From: UBA1046 sp964624395
GTDB lineage: Bacteria; Bacillota; Clostridia; Saccharofermentanales; DTU023
Reading direction: 5' to 3'
Assembly: GCA_964624395.1 (NCBI GenBank)
Contig: CAZUWY010000016.1
Location: 1-31,304, forward strand
Length of the DNA stretch: 31,304 nt
Made by a program: the position numbers and the translations under genes
The notes under the pieces: model-generated
Told to the model about the DNA's origin: nothing
Database searches by the model: none
The model's input: the letters and a program-made list of their open reading frames with translations, nothing else
Part shown: positions 7,150-14,425 of the stretch, one piece after another
How the letters are laid out: every line of letters begins with the position of its first letter
How positions within the stretch are numbered: the stretch's first letter is position 1

Positions 7150-8439
7150 TTATGCTTTGATAATTTCCTGCCCGCCCAGATAAGGTCTTAAGACTTCGGG
7201 GATAACAACACTGCCGTCTGCTCTTTGCAATTGCTCGACTATTGCCGGAATGATCCGGCTGGTGGCAAGGCCGGAGGCATTTAAGGTATAGACAAATTCG
7301 TTTTTGCCGCTATCCTGCCTGCGAAAGCGGATGTTGCCCCTTCTGGCCTGGTAATCTCCGGCATCAGAAGCGGAGCTTACCTCCTTGTAATCATTCATGG
7401 AGGGGATCCAGACCTCAACATCATAGGTTTTCCTCATTGAGGCACTGCAATCCTCTGCAGCCAGCTTGGAGGTCCTGAAATGAAGCCCTAAATTCTTAAC
7501 CAGCGTTTCAGCTTTGTCTACCAGTTCTTTAAGGGCTTCATCTGCCTGTTCGGGCAGTGTATATTGAAACATTTCCACTTTATTGAACTGATGACCTCTG
7601 ATCATACCTCGCTCATTTGCGCCATGGCTGCCGGCCTCTCTGCGGTAGCAGGGGGTATAGCCCACATATTTAAGAGGCAGATCCTCTGCTTTTAAGATCT
7701 CATCGCGATGGACATTGACTAGAGCAGTTTCAGCGGTCGGCAGCAAAAAGCCGGGACTTGCACCAGTGTCCTCGCCTTTCTTGTCCAGATGAAAGACATC
7801 ATCGGCAAATTTTGGAAACTGGCCGGCGGTAAAACCGCATTGCTGATTGAGTATATGGGGCAAAAGCATCATTTCATAGCCATCATTGATGTGCTGGTCA
7901 AGGAAGTAACTCAAGAGAGCCCACTCCAGTCTGGCGCCATCTCCTCTGTAAATCCAAAAGCCTGTACCGCCTATTTTGGCTCCGCGCGGATAATCGATCA
8001 GCCCCAGATCAGTGACCAGATCTACATGATGTTTGGGCTGGAAGTCAAATTCTGGTTTTTTCCCCCAGACAAAGACAACCTCATTGTTTTCCTTGCCGCC
8101 CGCGACAACATCGTCAGCCGGAAGATTGGGAAGAGCTGCCAGAAATTCATCTTGCTCAGCTTGCATTATGCGTAAAGTTTCATCATTTTCCTTGATCAGA
8201 TCGCCAACTTCGCGCATGCGTTCCATCAGCTCTTGGACATCCTTGCCTGCCTTTTTAAAAAGCGGGATTTCAGCCGAAGTCTTGTTGCGCTCGGCCTTGA
8301 GCTTTTCATTGCTAAAGATTAGAGCACGCCTTTTTTCATCAGCAGCCAGAAATTCAGTAAAATCAATTACCACACCTTTTTTAGCCAGCTTGGCGGCCAC
8401 TTCAGCCGGATTATTTCGAATCATCAACAGATCTAGCAT
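7150..8439 (-). CDS. serS: Seryl-tRNA synthetase
   Basis: This class II aminoacyl-tRNA synthetase charges tRNA-Ser (and tRNA-Sec where present) in the cytoplasm. The 429-residue protein has the N-terminal coiled-coil tRNA-binding arm (about 30-105) and then the catalytic core. Motif 2 is visible as CYRREAGSHGANERGMIRGHQF, about 264-285. Motif 3 lies near the C-terminus (LNASGLATSRIIPAIVEQLQ). The usual family length is 420-430. AGGAG lies about eight bases before the ATG. The leader between the upstream terminator and the start is only about 125 bp and shows no T-box, although T-boxes often control serS in Firmicutes. A small hairpin is present instead. Confidence 0.97.
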   Translation of the reverse strand: MLDLLMIRNNPAEVAAKLAKKGVVIDFTEFLAADEKRRALIFSNEKLKAERNKTSAEIPLFKKAGKDVQELMERMREVGDLIKENDETLRIMQAEQDEFLAALPNLPADDVVAGGKENNEVVFVWGKKPEFDFQPKHHVDLVTDLGLIDYPRGAKIGGTGFWIYRGDGARLEWALLSYFLDQHINDGYEMMLLPHILNQQCGFTAGQFPKFADDVFHLDKKGEDTGASPGFLLPTAETALVNVHRDEILKAEDLPLKYVGYTPCYRREAGSHGANERGMIRGHQFNKVEMFQYTLPEQADEALKELVDKAETLVKNLGLHFRTSKLAAEDCSASMRKTYDVEVWIPSMNDYKEVSSASDAGDYQARRGNIRFRRQDSGKNEFVYTLNASGLATSRIIPAIVEQLQRADGSVVIPEVLRPYLGGQEIIKA

Positions 8440-8492
8440 ATATTTTGCTCCTAAAGATAATTATTTATTCTTGTTAACAACAGGCAAACACT

Positions 8493-8520
8493 TTAACAGG
8501 CAAGATTACTGCCCTGTCAA
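8493..8520 (-). promoter_or_regulatory. Imperfect hairpin in the serS leader
   Basis: On the minus strand TTGACAGGGCA and TGCCTGTTAA can pair over 10 bp, with one bulged G and one G-U pair around a 7-base loop. It lies about 55-80 bases before the serS ATG and downstream of the candidate -10 boxes, so it would be in the 5' leader. It could be an operator or an RNA stem. It is too small to be a T-box. Confidence 0.35.
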
Positions 8521-8523
8521 ATG

Positions 8524-8537
8524 CATTATACATTATA
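8524..8537 (-). promoter_or_regulatory. serS: Candidate -10 boxes for serS-yebC-ATPase
   Basis: Read on the minus strand, two TATAATG sequences occur back to back (8531-8537 and 8524-8530), just downstream of the terminator that closes the LCP gene. A promoter is needed here if that terminator works. No good -35 hexamer is present at the right spacing, so the call rests on the perfect TATAAT boxes and their position. Confidence 0.45.
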
Positions 8538-8565
8538 GCCTTATTATCTATCAGGAGGGCAGAGG

Positions 8566-8594
8566 GATAAAAAATAATCCCGCTTGAGCGAGAT
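8566..8594 (-). terminator. Intrinsic terminator after the LCP gene
   Basis: On the minus strand ATCTCGCT and AGCGGGAT pair over 8 bp (one G-U) with a very short loop, followed by TATTTTTTAT. It starts 37 bp past the LCP stop and would separate LCP from serS transcription. Confidence 0.75.
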
Positions 8595-8630
8595 CATTTT
8601 TATCGAAGCTGGTATTTTAAGCAGTGTTAA

Positions 8631-9788
8631 TCAGTTGGAGAGAAAGTTTTTGATTTCATTTATTGTTGGAGCCGCTTTAAAAGACCACATTTCATGCCCG
8701 TTCTTATTATAGTAGCGGCTGCGGTTCTGGGCTGAGGGAGCCAGCATTTCGCTGCGGCCATAGCTCAGATAGCTGCCTGAATTGGCCAGAATACTTGTGA
8801 TCTCGCCATGACTGATATTTGTGGACACATTAGGCAAAGTGGCATCGACAACTGAGTTGATCGTGGAGAGGCTGCTGTTTTTCATCTTGTTCAGCACAGC
8901 ATTGACCACCCGCCTTTGCCTGGCTGTGCGCTGGGTATCGGAGTCTATGCGGCGGATGCGGCTGTAGGCCAGAGCCTCACTGCCCCCCAGATGATACCTG
9001 CCAGCCCCGGCAAGATCTAAGACCTTGGCCTCCTTTTCGGTGATCGAGATGGAGACGCCACCTACCTTGTCAATTAATCTTCTGAAAGCATGAAAGTTAA
9101 AGATCACATAACCATCAATCGGTAGCCTGAAATTTAGTTCAATGGTCTTCTTTAGCAGATTGGCACCGCCATAGGCATAGGCGTGGTTTAGATTATCCCA
9201 GCCCCGGCCGGGTATATAGACTGCGGTGCCCCGGTAAAGCGAAAGTAAATTGACTTTTTTCTTGTTGGTGTTGAGCGAGACAACCATCATGGCATCCGAA
9301 CGGCCGCGGAAATTATTGGCTCTGGAGTCGATGCCGAGAACCAGATAATTTTTGACGCCAGAAATCTTATCCAGTTTGACCTCTGAAATCCCGGGATTGC
9401 TTTCGCTAGCCTCTTCATCAAAAGCCTGATCAATATCTTCCAGGGACAGGCCTTGCTCAGCCAAAAAAGCTTCCAGATCCTTTTCCATGTCCTCCTCAAT
9501 CAGTTCAGCAGAAGGATCGGGCTCTCCGGGCTGACCTTCATAAAGGCTGTCGCTGTCTAGATCCTCCTCTCCCTGAAAGATTGTTTCGGGATCGGGCATG
9601 AGATTGAGCTTGCTTTTATAAAAGATTCCCACGCCTGCCAGCAGGACGATTAACAGTCCCAAAAGGGCTGCCATGATTTTGATGGCCAGCTGATGATTCT
9701 TCCTTTTTTTTGACTCTGCTGCCTGGCTGCGGGAGTTTGGCTGTTGAGCGATCCGACGGGGTTTTCCTTGGCCTTTTGAATTATTCAT
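8631..9788 (-). CDS. LytR-CpsA-Psr (LCP) family cell-wall glycopolymer ligase
   Basis: LCP enzymes move teichoic acid, capsule or similar glycopolymers from an undecaprenyl-phosphate carrier onto peptidoglycan at the outer membrane face. The 385-residue protein has a basic cytoplasmic start, one membrane segment (about 36-57), an acidic linker (about 68-130) and the LCP domain (about 146-302). Residues matching the known lipid and metal sites are present: Asp154 (GIDSR), Arg163 and Asp165 (RSD), Arg186, the YSRIRR arginines at 277-280, and Gln291 (RQRRV). The usual S-I-P-R-D-T motif reads SLYRGT, so the aspartate after the arginine is replaced by glycine. There is no C-terminal LytR domain. 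AAGGAG precedes the ATG. It is divergent from the purine permease. Confidence 0.93.
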   Translation of the reverse strand: MNNSKGQGKPRRIAQQPNSRSQAAESKKRKNHQLAIKIMAALLGLLIVLLAGVGIFYKSKLNLMPDPETIFQGEEDLDSDSLYEGQPGEPDPSAELIEEDMEKDLEAFLAEQGLSLEDIDQAFDEEASESNPGISEVKLDKISGVKNYLVLGIDSRANNFRGRSDAMMVVSLNTNKKKVNLLSLYRGTAVYIPGRGWDNLNHAYAYGGANLLKKTIELNFRLPIDGYVIFNFHAFRRLIDKVGGVSISITEKEAKVLDLAGAGRYHLGGSEALAYSRIRRIDSDTQRTARQRRVVNAVLNKMKNSSLSTINSVVDATLPNVSTNISHGEITSILANSGSYLSYGRSEMLAPSAQNRSRYYNKNGHEMWSFKAAPTINEIKNFLSN

Positions 9789-9859
9789 GAAAATCTCCTT
9801 GCAAGTGACTGCTTAGGCTTTATCTGCTGTCAGAGCGGATGTGATCGGACTTTGTCAAT

Positions 9860-9888
9860 ATTATGACTTAAATCATCCTGCTATTCAA
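9860..9888 (-). promoter_or_regulatory. Candidate promoter for the LCP gene
   Basis: On the minus strand TTGAAT (9888-9883) and CATAAT (9865-9860) are separated by exactly 17 bases, about 70 bases before the LCP start. Each hexamer is close to the sigma-A consensus. Confidence 0.5.
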
Positions 9889-10013
9889 CTGTCCACCTGC
9901 GGGGCCTTGCTAGGGCTTAAGTGTTCAAACAACTGCAGGTAGATAAGCTGTTTTTTAGGCTTTTGTATTAGGTAAAATTTACTGCTTATTTTCCAACAAG
10001 CGCATCTTATTAG

Positions 10014-10022
10014 TGGTATAAT
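10014..10022 (+). promoter_or_regulatory. Extended -10 promoter for the purine permease
   Basis: TGGTATAAT is a perfect -10 box with the TGn extension, 51 bases before the ATG at 10074. No matching -35 is seen, which extended -10 promoters can tolerate. The short leader leaves no room for a purine riboswitch, which controls many Firmicutes genes of this type. Confidence 0.55.
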
Positions 10023-10073
10023 TTTTTTGTTGTTTTTGTTTATGCCAAGGCAGAAAGACTTGAGGAGGTTCGT

Positions 10074-11426
10074 ATGTCGAAAAAAACTTCTGAGGCAAAT
10101 GCGGGCGGTTTTTTGGAACGAGTGTTTCAATTGAAAGCCCACAACACTACAGTAAGAACAGAGGTCATGGCTGGTATTACCACTTTTATGACCATGGCTT
10201 ACATTATTGCAGTCAATCCGTTAATTCTGGGTGATGCCGGCATGGATAAGGGCGGAGTCTTTACCGCCACCATCTTGTCCACAGTGATTGCTACTTTGGT
10301 GATGGCTCTTTATGCCCGCCTGCCCTTTGCGCTGGCGCCAGGCATGGGGCTCAATGCCTATTTCACCTATTCTGTTGTGATCGGCATGGGCATGTCATGG
10401 GAATTTGCTCTCACGGCAGTGCTGATTGAAGGGGTAATCTTTGTTTTATTCTCCTTTATCGGGGTGAGAGAAAAGATCTTTGATTCCATCCCGCTCACGT
10501 TAAAAAAGGCTGTTTCTGTCGGTATCGGATTATTTATCTGCCTGATCGGTCTGATCAACGGCGGACTGGTGGTAGACAATCCGGCCACTATTTTAGGGCT
10601 TGGCGATCTGACAAATCTGGGTACAATTTTGACTATTCTGGGCTTGCTTATCACGGGTGCCCTGTTTGCCTACAAGGTTAGAGGAGCACTTTTAATCGGT
10701 ATCCTGGCGACTACAGTGATCGGTATTATCATGGGTGTGGCTGATCTGCCGTCTAAGATCTTCAGTTTGCCCCCCTCCTTGTCTGAAGTTGCTTTTAAGT
10801 TTGAATGGAATAATGTTTTCACCTGGAAAATGCTGATAGCAGTCTTTACTTTCCTCTTTGTGGATGTCTTTGACACTGTCGGTACCTTGGCCGGCGTGGC
10901 CTCCAAGGCCAATATGCTGGATAAGGATGGCAAGCTCCCCAGAGTTGAGCGCGCTTTAGCTGCGGATGCAGTTGGTACTGTGGCAGGAGCCTGCCTTGGC
11001 ACCAGCACGGTTACAACATATGTTGAATCGGCCGCCGGTGTGGCTGAGGGTGGCAAAACAGGTCTGACTTCTTTTTCCACAGCAGTCATGTTCATACTGG
11101 CCCTGTTCTTTTATCCGCTCTTTGGCATCATTCCGCCTCAGGCGACTGCTCCCGCTCTTGTCATTGTGGGACTGTTCATGATGAGCCCGATCAAAGATCT
11201 TGATCTGGGTGACGATTATACCGAGGCCATACCTGCTTTTCTTACTATAGTAATGATGCCCTTTGCCTATAGTATTGCAGAAGGTATTGTCTTTGGCATG
11301 GTGTCCTATGTCATCTTGAAGCTGGTCAAAGGCAAAGCAAAGAGCGTTTCCATCACCATGTATGTTCTGGCTCTGCTCTTTATTCTTAGAACTCTCTTGC
11401 CGGTAATCAGTGACTGGATACTCTAA
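10074..11426 (+). CDS. NCS2 family purine permease (AzgA/PbuG/PbuO-like)
   Basis: This multi-pass membrane transporter probably imports adenine, guanine or hypoxanthine by proton symport. The 450-residue protein has about 12-14 hydrophobic segments. AzgA-branch features include the N-terminal AGITTFMTMAYIIAVNP (about 34-50), ALAPGMGLNAYFTYSVV (about 85-101), the FVDVFDTVGTLAGVA region (about 262-276), and TSTVTTYVESAAGV followed by GGKTGLTS (about 309-332). Length and motifs are complete. AGGAGG lies shortly before the ATG. It stands alone, with its own extended -10 promoter and a strong terminator. It lies where dnaA often sits in Firmicutes, upstream of rpmH. The exact purine transported cannot be read from the sequence. 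Confidence 0.93.
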   Translation: MSKKTSEANAGGFLERVFQLKAHNTTVRTEVMAGITTFMTMAYIIAVNPLILGDAGMDKGGVFTATILSTVIATLVMALYARLPFALAPGMGLNAYFTYSVVIGMGMSWEFALTAVLIEGVIFVLFSFIGVREKIFDSIPLTLKKAVSVGIGLFICLIGLINGGLVVDNPATILGLGDLTNLGTILTILGLLITGALFAYKVRGALLIGILATTVIGIIMGVADLPSKIFSLPPSLSEVAFKFEWNNVFTWKMLIAVFTFLFVDVFDTVGTLAGVASKANMLDKDGKLPRVERALAADAVGTVAGACLGTSTVTTYVESAAGVAEGGKTGLTSFSTAVMFILALFFYPLFGIIPPQATAPALVIVGLFMMSPIKDLDLGDDYTEAIPAFLTIVMMPFAYSIAEGIVFGMVSYVILKLVKGKAKSVSITMYVLALLFILRTLLPVISDWIL

Positions 11427-11473
11427 AGCTTTTATATAAGCCATATTGACTTGGCTTTGAAATAAGAAATGCC

Positions 11474-11508
11474 GCCCCCCGGAGCTTGATGCCCGGGGGG
11501 CTTGATTT
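11474..11508 (+). terminator. Intrinsic terminator after the purine permease
   Basis: GCCCCCCGG (11474-11482) and CCGGGGGGC (11493-11501) pair perfectly over 9 bp around a 10-base loop. A T-rich tail (TTGATTTTAATTT) follows. It lies about 47 bp after the permease stop and just before the rpmH promoter. Confidence 0.85.
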
Positions 11509-11521
11509 TAATTTCTAGAAT

Positions 11522-11551
11522 TTGACAGAAAAGCAGTAAAGTTAGTATAAT
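11522..11551 (+). promoter_or_regulatory. rpmH: Near-consensus promoter of the rpmH operon
   Basis: A perfect TTGACA (11522-11527) and a perfect TATAAT (11546-11551) are separated by 18 bases. They lie about 100 bases before rpmH and directly after the permease terminator. This is the best promoter in the window and is expected to be strong and constitutive, as suits a ribosomal protein gene. Confidence 0.9.
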
Positions 11552-11578
11552 TGGCAAGCTGTCCCCTTTCTCAACAAG

Positions 11579-11633
11579 GTCGGCAGTTTGAAGAATAAAT
11601 AACGCTGAACCGCTATAGATATATCGGGCCGAC
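11579..11633 (+). promoter_or_regulatory. Possible long-range stem in the rpmH leader
   Basis: GTCGGC (11579-11584) is exactly complementary to GCCGAC (11628-11633). The second arm ends one base before the rpmH ribosome site. The intervening 43 bases are AT-rich. Pairing could modulate L34 translation, but six pairs across a long loop is weak evidence. Confidence 0.25.
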
Positions 11634-11647
11634 GAAAGGAGCGGAAT

Positions 11648-11785
11648 ATGCCTAAAAGGACTTACCAGCCGAAGAAACGGCAAAGAAAACGGGAGCACGG
11701 TTTTCGCAAAAGAATGCTTACAGCCTCAGGTCGCAAAGTTCTAGCCAAAAGACGACTCAAAGGCAGAAAAAGACTTTCCCACTAA
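11648..11785 (+). CDS. rpmH: 50S ribosomal protein L34
   Basis: The 45-residue basic protein starts MPKRTYQPKKRQRK and continues HGFRKRMLTASGRKVLAKRR, matching L34 along its whole length. The usual length is 44-46. Most L34 proteins start MKRTYQP, so this one carries one extra proline. The ATG is preceded by AAAGGAG at seven bases. It is the first gene of the rpmH-rnpA-yidD-yidC-jag-mnmE-mnmG-rsmG run. A stem-loop with a T-run begins inside its stop codon. Confidence 0.97.
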   Translation: MPKRTYQPKKRQRKREHGFRKRMLTASGRKVLAKRRLKGRKRLSH

Positions 11786-11811
11786 GACCGCAGGCCATGT
11801 GGTCTTTTTTT
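11784..11811 (+). terminator. Attenuator-like stem-loop between rpmH and rnpA
   Basis: AAGACCGC (11784-11791) pairs with GTGGTCTT (11799-11806) over 8 bp including one G-U, around a 7-base loop. A run of seven T follows (11805-11811). The form is that of an intrinsic terminator. It begins within the rpmH stop codon and ends just before the rnpA ATG. Partial termination here would give much more L34 message than RNase P protein message, matching the different amounts a cell needs. Confidence 0.75.
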
Positions 11812-11812
11812 C

Positions 11813-12166
11813 ATGCCTAACTTTAGACCTTACCCAAGCATCAAGGCCAGACGCGACTTCTCGAGGACTTACAGGCAGGGACAGATTGTCAGAGGGCGTA
11901 ATTTCGTTATGCACTACCGCCAGCGCCCTGACAAGGATGCTCCCCGCATTGGCTATGCAGTCAGCCGTAAGATCAGATCTGCTGTGCGGCGCAATCGACT
12001 GAAAAGATTGACCAAAGAGGCTGTCCGCCTGAGCGGACTTACAATAAGATCTGGTCTGGATATCATTTTTCTGGCAAAAGAATCAGCTGCCCAGCCTGAT
12101 TTTCATAGCATTCGTCAGGAAATTCATGATATGATAGTCAGAGCCAAACTTGTAATAGAGGAATAA
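11813..12166 (+). CDS. rnpA: RNase P protein component
   Basis: This is the protein partner of the RNase P RNA, which matures the 5' ends of tRNAs. The 117-residue basic protein matches the family: an early RRDFSRTYRQGQIVRGRNFV segment, IGYAVSRKI, then the RNR signature (RRNRLKRLTKEAVR, about 59-72), and DIIFLAKES towards the end. Length is normal (110-125). The only suitable start is ATG 11813, which has no Shine-Dalgarno because the preceding bases are the T-run of the attenuator stem. Expression may depend on the stem opening or on a leader-independent mechanism. It is second in the operon after rpmH. Confidence 0.95.
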   Translation: MPNFRPYPSIKARRDFSRTYRQGQIVRGRNFVMHYRQRPDKDAPRIGYAVSRKIRSAVRRNRLKRLTKEAVRLSGLTIRSGLDIIFLAKESAAQPDFHSIRQEIHDMIVRAKLVIEE

Positions 12167-12257
12167 AATTCTGACCAAAATTAGCTGCAAATCTAATAGT
12201 TTGAATGCTTCGATCCCTGCGGGGGTGCGATGTGTAAATCTTTGGCTGGAAGATAAG

Positions 12258-12455
12258 ATGATCTCCCTGATTAGGCTGTACCAGAAAGGGCGACCGGCTT
12301 CAGCTCTAGGGCGTTGCCGTTTTTCGCCGACCTGCTCGGAATATGCTGTTGCAGCAATTAGAAAATATGGCCCTGTAGGCGGAGCGCTCAGATCTACCTG
12401 GCGCATACTGCGCTGTAATCCTCTCAGCAAGGGTGGCTACGACCCGCTGGTCTAG
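12258..12455 (+). CDS. yidD: YidD membrane-insertion factor
   Basis: The small protein has the family core LGRCRFSPTCSEYA with its paired cysteines, then a conserved Tyr-Gly stretch and the ending LRCNPLSKGGYDPLV. YidD helps YidC insert proteins at the inner face of the membrane. Its position between rnpA and yidC is the classical one. ATG 12258 gives 65 residues beginning MISLIRLYQKG, the normal YidD N-terminus, and has GGAAG five bases upstream. An in-frame TTG at 12201 would add 19 residues without family likeness. The family's usual SPLLGPRCR segment is shortened and altered here to ASALGRCR. Confidence 0.92.
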   Translation: MISLIRLYQKGRPASALGRCRFSPTCSEYAVAAIRKYGPVGGALRSTWRILRCNPLSKGGYDPLV

Positions 12456-12487
12456 ATAAATTTTTTCTTGGCCGCGATGCAAGACTC

Positions 12488-12493
12488 TATAAT
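12488..12493 (+). promoter_or_regulatory. Possible internal promoter before yidC (-10 only)
   Basis: A perfect TATAAT lies 31 bases before the yidC start. Seventeen bases upstream stands TTCTTG, a poor -35 match. It might give extra yidC-jag transcription independent of the rpmH promoter and its attenuator. Confidence 0.3.
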
Positions 12494-12524
12494 TAAAGAA
12501 TTAATATGATCGGTGGTAATGTGA

Positions 12525-13577
12525 ATGCTTGATCCTTTGTATAAACTATTTGGCTTTATCTTGAGCTGGCTTTATGGTGTGATCGGAAATTATGGCCTAG
12601 TAATCATTTTCTTTTCTCTGGCGATCAATTCGCTTCTGATTCCCATGCGGCTTAAATCGCAAAGAAATACGATTAAACAGCAATTCTTGCAGCCGGCCAT
12701 GAACGATATTAAACGTCACTATGCCAAGAACCCGCAAAGGCAGCAGCAGGAGATTCAGGCCTTGATGAAGAGGACTGGCACTTCGATGGGAGCCGGCTGC
12801 CTGTCCGCCCTGATCCCCTTGATTATTATTTGGCCGATCTGGCGCATCATCCGTGCACCGCTGCAGTATGTCGGCCAGGTGTCTTTGGAAGGCATTGCCA
12901 GAATTGCAGAATTCTTAGTCGGCAAGGGCCTGCTGACAGAAAGTGCGTTTGCAGCGGTAGCTCAAAACGATTTGCCTATCATCAATCTGTTAAATAATAA
13001 TGCCTCTGTGCTGGCAGAGTCTGTCAGCCAGGGCTGGATCAGGCCAGCCCAGATTATTAATACGAATTTTTTAGGTATGGACTTAGGTCGCGTACCCTCC
13101 TACAATCCGCTGGAGTGGTTCGGACCCAACTGGAAAGTTGAACTTCCTCTTTTGATCTTGCCTATTTTGACCATAGTTACGATGTCCCTCAATATGAAGA
13201 TGTCCAGACTGAATATTTTGCGCAAGCCGCCGACCAAGGAAGAAGTGGCCAGGGCTAAAAATAATCCTGCCAAGTCTGGTCAGCAGCTGGCAGATCCTTC
13301 AGAAAAAACAATGAAGTACATGCAGTACTTTATGCCTGTTTTGATGATCTTCACTGTCTTCACCATGCCTTCAGCCATGGGTCTTTACTGGGTGACCTCA
13401 AATCTTACCTTTATCCTCCAGTCCTGGATCAGCTATCAGATGTATATCAAACCTGCCCGGGTTTTGCTGGCGGAGGAGGAAAATGTCAAGGAGGCAGCCA
13501 TGCTGACAGAGGGGACCTCTGCCGGCAGTGCTAAAAAGGCGAAGTCCAAAAAGAAAAAACGCGGCAAGAAGAGATAG
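12525..13577 (+). CDS. yidC: YidC/Oxa1/SpoIIIJ membrane protein insertase
   Basis: This membrane insertase acts with or without SecYEG. The 350-residue protein has an N-terminal membrane segment near 20-38 ending IPMRLKSQR, whose arginine matches the conserved charged residue in the substrate groove. It then has a cytoplasmic hairpin (about 45-85), further membrane segments near 87-105, 205-222 and 262-300, and a lysine-rich tail (about 332-350) of the kind that binds ribosomes. There is no lipobox, unlike Bacillus SpoIIIJ. The protein is longer than many Gram-positive homologues (about 260) because of a loop at about 110-200. The start is ATG 12525 with a weak GGTGG upstream; the ATG six bases earlier stops at once. 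jag follows 29 bp later. Confidence 0.93.
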   Translation: MLDPLYKLFGFILSWLYGVIGNYGLVIIFFSLAINSLLIPMRLKSQRNTIKQQFLQPAMNDIKRHYAKNPQRQQQEIQALMKRTGTSMGAGCLSALIPLIIIWPIWRIIRAPLQYVGQVSLEGIARIAEFLVGKGLLTESAFAAVAQNDLPIINLLNNNASVLAESVSQGWIRPAQIINTNFLGMDLGRVPSYNPLEWFGPNWKVELPLLILPILTIVTMSLNMKMSRLNILRKPPTKEEVARAKNNPAKSGQQLADPSEKTMKYMQYFMPVLMIFTVFTMPSAMGLYWVTSNLTFILQSWISYQMYIKPARVLLAEEENVKEAAMLTEGTSAGSAKKAKSKKKKRGKKR

Positions 13578-13606
13578 ATCTTTATGCCGCTTAGGAGGCC
13601 TATATA

Positions 13607-14425
13607 ATGGGTAGTTTTATTGATAAGACAGGTAAAACTGTCGATCTGGCGATCGCCGATGCTCTGACAGAATTAAATCTCAGTGCCGATGATGTTGTCA
13701 TTGAAGTGCTGGATGAGGGAGAAAGCGGAGGCCTTTTAGGCTTTGGCAAAAAGCCAGCCCGCATCAGAGTGTATTATGGCGAAGATTTTACTGACGATGA
13801 TTTTACCAGGCAGGACAGCGGCGCTAAAATGGATGCTGGCCAAGAAGCCTTAGCTGCTGAAAGCAAAGAGGAGAGAGCAGAAGACAAAGGCTTGAAACAA
13901 GAGATCCCTGATCTGGAGCTGGCAGAAAATGCTGCCCTAGATTACCTGCAGATGGTCTTGAGCGGCCTCGGCTTGCACGGCAGAATATCCTCCTGGCTGG
14001 ACGATGAAGCCAATTTGCATTTTGAAGTCGACGGTGAGGATTTAGGCACTGCCATTGGCCGCCGTGGGGAAACGATGGAAGCGATTCAGTATCTGACTAA
14101 TCTGGTAGCCAACCGCGATACAGAAGCACATATTCGCATCGTGATCGATATTGGCGGCTACCGTCAGCGCAGGGATGAGAAGCTAAAAGAAATGGCTTTG
14201 CGCTCAGCTGAAAGGGCTCTGGGAGAAGGCAGAAAAATCAGGCTAAAGCCGATGCCGCCAGCGGAAAGAAGAGAGATTCATCTGGCACTGGCAAATTTTC
14301 CCGGTATAAGTACTAGAAGTGAGGGCTATGATCCAGCCCGCTATGTGGTAGTTACCCCGGATGGCAGTGATTCAGATCTGGTTCATGAGAGTGATGACTA
14401 CTGGGATGACGACGACGATATCTGA
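13607..14425 (+). CDS. jag: Jag/KhpB (EloR) RNA-binding protein
   Basis: The 272-residue protein has three domains in order: a Jag_N domain (1-52, with GGLLGFGKKPARI), a KH-type domain (about 110-172, with AIGRRGETMEAIQYL as its GxxG loop region) and an R3H domain (about 175-250, with IGGYRQRRDEKL and PPAERREIH). A charged linker (about 55-105) separates the first two, and the tail is acidic (YWDDDDDI). In streptococci the homologue EloR/KhpB pairs with KhpA to bind RNA and control cell elongation. AGGAGG lies just before the ATG. The 3' end overlaps the mnmE start by 20 bases, so the two are probably coupled. Confidence 0.95.
   Translation: MGSFIDKTGKTVDLAIADALTELNLSADDVVIEVLDEGESGGLLGFGKKPARIRVYYGEDFTDDDFTRQDSGAKMDAGQEALAAESKEERAEDKGLKQEIPDLELAENAALDYLQMVLSGLGLHGRISSWLDDEANLHFEVDGEDLGTAIGRRGETMEAIQYLTNLVANRDTEAHIRIVIDIGGYRQRRDEKLKEMALRSAERALGEGRKIRLKPMPPAERREIHLALANFPGISTRSEGYDPARYVVVTPDGSDSDLVHESDDYWDDDDDI

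Noticed and set aside
9789..10073. Possible replication origin at the switch from minus-strand to plus-strand genes
   Set aside because: No TTATCCACA-type DnaA boxes or AT-rich 13-mers are visible on either strand, and dnaA is not adjacent. The region is explained by divergent promoters.
10023..10073. Purine riboswitch in front of the permease
   Set aside because: The leader after the extended -10 box is about 45 bases, too short for the aptamer, and the conserved core is absent.
10956..11444. 162-codon minus-strand frame opposite the purine permease
   Set aside because: Antisense to a clearly real transporter, His/Gly/Ser-rich, with no recognisable domain or start signal.
14361..14405. Upstream ATG extension of mnmE
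   Set aside because: The added residues are the alternative-frame reading of the jag 3' end and do not match the MnmE N-terminus.
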